A stretch of DNA of 6,042 nt, from the NCBI GenBank assembly GCA_012036375.1, contig JAAUOI010000200.1, positions 1-6,042 on the forward strand. Direction: 5' to 3'. The position numbers and the translations under genes were made by a program. Shown here piece by piece: positions 3,996-6,042 of the stretch (its first letter is position 1; the number at the start of each line of letters is the position of its first letter). Source of the DNA: Allobrachymonas sp. GTDB lineage: Bacteria > Pseudomonadota > Gammaproteobacteria > Burkholderiales > Burkholderiaceae_C. The notes under the pieces were generated by a model. That model saw nothing but the letters and a program-made list of their open reading frames with translations. It did no database searches and was not told the origin of the DNA.

Positions 3996-6042
3996 ATGCA
4001 AACCTCAGATTCCCCCGTCCTGCGCGACATCGTTTTGATTGGCGGCGGCCACAGCCATGTGGGCGTGCTTAAAAGCTTTGGGATGAATCCCATTCCCGGC
4101 GTTCGCCTCACGCTCATTTGCACCGATCTGCACACGCCGTACTCCGGCATGCTGCCTGGCTATGTGGCGGGGCATTATGGCTATGACGAGGTGCATATTG
4201 ATTTGCTGCGCCTCGCCTCTTTTGCCAAAGCGCGGGTCTATCGCGATGAAGTGATTGGGATTGATCGCGCCAATCAAAAGGTGCTGTGTAAAAACCGCCC
4301 ACCCGTGCCGTATGACCAGCTCTCGATCAACATTGGCTCAACGCCCCAGCTCCAAGGCGTGCCCGGCGCGGCCGAGCATGCGGTGGCGGTCAAGCCGATT
4401 CGTAATTTCAATGATCGCTGGCTCGCGCTGCTGGATCGCGTGAAAAACCATGCGGGGAAAACCTCGATTGCCGTCGTCGGCGCTGGCGCTGGCGGCGTGG
4501 AGCTACTGCTGGCGATGCAGTTTCGCCTTCGCAACGAATTGAAAACTCTGGGCCGCAACCCGAATGATTTGAGCTTTGATTTGCTCTCAGCAGCGCCCAC
4601 AATTTTGCCCACGCACAATGCCCGCGTGCAAGCCAAGTTCACCGAGACTCTGAAGCAGCGCGGCGTGCGCATGCATCTGAGCAGCGAAGTCACGCGGGTG
4701 GAAAGCGGCAAGCTCATCACCTCCAAAGGCCAAGAGCTGCAAGCCGATGAAATTATTTGGGTCACGCGCGCAGGCGGCGCGGCTTGGCTCAAGCAAACAG
4801 GTCTTGCATTAGACAAAGAAGGCTTCATCGAAGTCACCGACACGCTGCAATCGCCCACCGATCCACTGATTTTTGCTGCTGGCGACATCGCCAGCATGAA
4901 AAATTACAGATTAGAAAAAGCCGGTGTCTTCGCCGTGCGCATGGGCAAGCCGCTCACGGAGAATCTGCGCCGCGCCATCTCTGGCGATGCCTTGCAGGAT
5001 TACAAGCCGCAAACCAGCTGGCTCGCGTTGATTTCTACAGGCGGCAAATTCGCCGTCGCCTCGCGCAGCTGGCTCGGCTTCTCAGGCGAATGGGTGTGGA
5101 AGTGGAAAGACTGGATTGATCAGCGCTTCATGCGCAAATTCAGCGAATTTCCTGAGATGGATACCAACGCTGCGCCAGTGCCCAGCAAGGCTTTGCCCAA
5201 CGTCAAACTCAGCTCCGAAGAATCCCTGCAAGCCATCTCCGCCATTGCCATGCGCTGCGGCGGCTGTGGCGCAAAAGTCGGCGCAACGATTTTGCAGCGT
5301 GCGCTGGGCAATCTGCATCCCGTGCAGCGAGACGACGTGCTCATCGGCCTCAAAGACCCTGATGACGCGGCCGTGGTGCGCGTGCCGCCCGGCATGGCCA
5401 TGGTGCATTCGGTCGATTTCTTCCGCGCATTCATTGATGATCCCTATATCTTCGGCAAAGTCGCAGCCAACCATTCGCTGGGCGATATTTGGGCCATGGG
5501 CGGCCAAGCGCAACCGCCACTGCGGTATGCACCGTGCCGCCGGGCATGGATGCCAAGGTGGAAGACGTGCTCTTCCAAATGATGACGGGTGCATTGGAGG
5601 TGCTCAACGAAGCCGATTGTTCCCTCGTGGGCGGGCACACGGGCGAAGGCAAAGAGCTGGCGCTTGGCTTCGCGGTTAACGGCCTCATCGAAGACAAACC
5701 CGATGTAATTCTCCGCAAGGGCGGCATGAAGCCCGGCGACGTGCTCATCCTCACGAAACCCATCGGCACAGGCACACTGTTCGCCGCGAAAGACCGCCTC
5801 TTTGCCAAAGGCCGCTGGATTGATGCGGCCTTAACCAGCATGGTCATCAGCAACCGTACAGGTGCAAAAATTCTTCGTGAACACGGCGCTACAGCTTGCA
5901 CAGATTTAACAGGCTTTGGCCTGCTTGGCCACTTGGTTGAGATGACTCGCCCAAGCGAAGTCGATGCTGAAATTCACATGGAAGCCCTGCCCCTGCTCGA
6001 TGGCGCACAAGAATGCGTGCAAGGCCGGTATCACCAGTTCCT
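3996..6042 (+). CDS. selD: FAD/NAD(P)H oxidoreductase-selenophosphate synthetase fusion (SelD, SenC role), 3' end outside window, two apparent frameshifts
   Basis: SelD makes selenophosphate from selenide and ATP; next to senAB this is the SenC function. The N-terminal domain (about 1-390) resembles pyridine nucleotide-disulfide oxidoreductases: IVLIGGGHSHVGVLKSFG (12-29) for FAD, SIAVVGAGAGGVELLLAM (157-174) for NAD(P)H, and IFAAGDIAS (292-300). It is of the type fused to SelD in several bacteria. The SelD domain starts near 415 with RCGGCGAK (420-427), holding the catalytic Cys region and Lys427, both Cys rather than selenocysteine. DDAAV (456-460) and HSVDFFRAFIDDPYIFGKVA (471-490) follow, up to AMGGQAQ (500-506). 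Read straight, frame +3 then turns to nonsense and stops at 5580-5582. One missing base near 5512 (CAAACC read as CAACC) continues the protein in frame +2: SLVGGHTGEGKELALGF, TKPIGTGTLFAAK, ACTDLTGFGLLGHLVEM. One extra base near 6023 returns it to frame +3 (AGITSS). The 5' leader has no strong Shine-Dalgarno. Confidence 0.88.

Noticed and set aside
4274..4897. 207-residue minus-strand ORF opposite selD
   Set aside because: It is a long shadow frame produced by GC-rich codon bias. The plus strand there encodes the dinucleotide-binding domain with intact motifs.
5250..5276. Selenocysteine codon in the SelD active site
   Set aside because: The motif RCGGCGAK is encoded with ordinary Cys codons (TGC, TGT) and no in-frame TGA is present there.
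5116..5679. 187-residue plus-strand ORF overlapping the SelD domain in another frame
   Set aside because: SelD motifs are read in frames +3 and +2 across this stretch. This frame carries no SelD motif and appears long only because of codon composition.

Overview
The window looks like a chromosomal segment from a betaproteobacterium, most likely Burkholderiales. The evidence is the moderately high GC, proteobacterial-type EgtB, and a SelD carrying an N-terminal FAD/NAD(P)H oxidoreductase domain next to senA- and senB-type genes, a set known from that order. This placement is inferred from protein style, not from a marker gene.

Layout from left to right. Positions 2-835 (+) hold the C-terminal part of an ergothioneine-type EgtB, cut by the window edge. 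Positions 928-1496 (+) hold a small type II toxin-antitoxin pair: a short antitoxin with a perfect 16-bp palindrome just upstream, then a RelE/ParE-like toxin. Positions 1497-1647 (-) hold the remnant of a DUF427-family gene whose middle is deleted. Positions 1690-2853 (-) hold senA (selenoneine synthase, an EgtB paralogue). Positions 2878-3849 (+) hold senB (selenosugar synthase, a GT-B glycosyltransferase), diverging from senA across only 24 bp. Positions 3846-3973 form a long imperfect inverted repeat built from CGCGAAAA / TTTTCGCG units. Positions 3996-6042 (+) hold selD (SenC role), a fusion of a FAD/NAD(P)H oxidoreductase domain to selenophosphate synthetase. It runs off the right edge and is interrupted by two apparent single-base indels that compensate each other.

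The genes form a recognisable pathway. SelD/SenC makes selenophosphate. SenB transfers selenium from it to a UDP-sugar, giving a selenosugar. SenA, a non-heme iron enzyme, forms the C-Se bond between that selenosugar and hercynine on the way to selenoneine. EgtB does the parallel sulfur chemistry towards ergothioneine from the same hercynine precursor. Hercynine would come from EgtD, which is not in the window. The locus is thus a combined sulfur/selenium histidine-betaine locus. The sen pathway is already described. The less explained parts are the oxidoreductase-SelD fusion, the very tight divergent senA/senB start, the large inverted repeat between senB and selD, the broken DUF427 gene behind senA, and the toxin-antitoxin pair lodged between egtB and the sen genes.

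No stretch longer than about 150 bp lacks a gene or a described element. No tRNA, rRNA, CRISPR array, transposase or riboswitch was seen.
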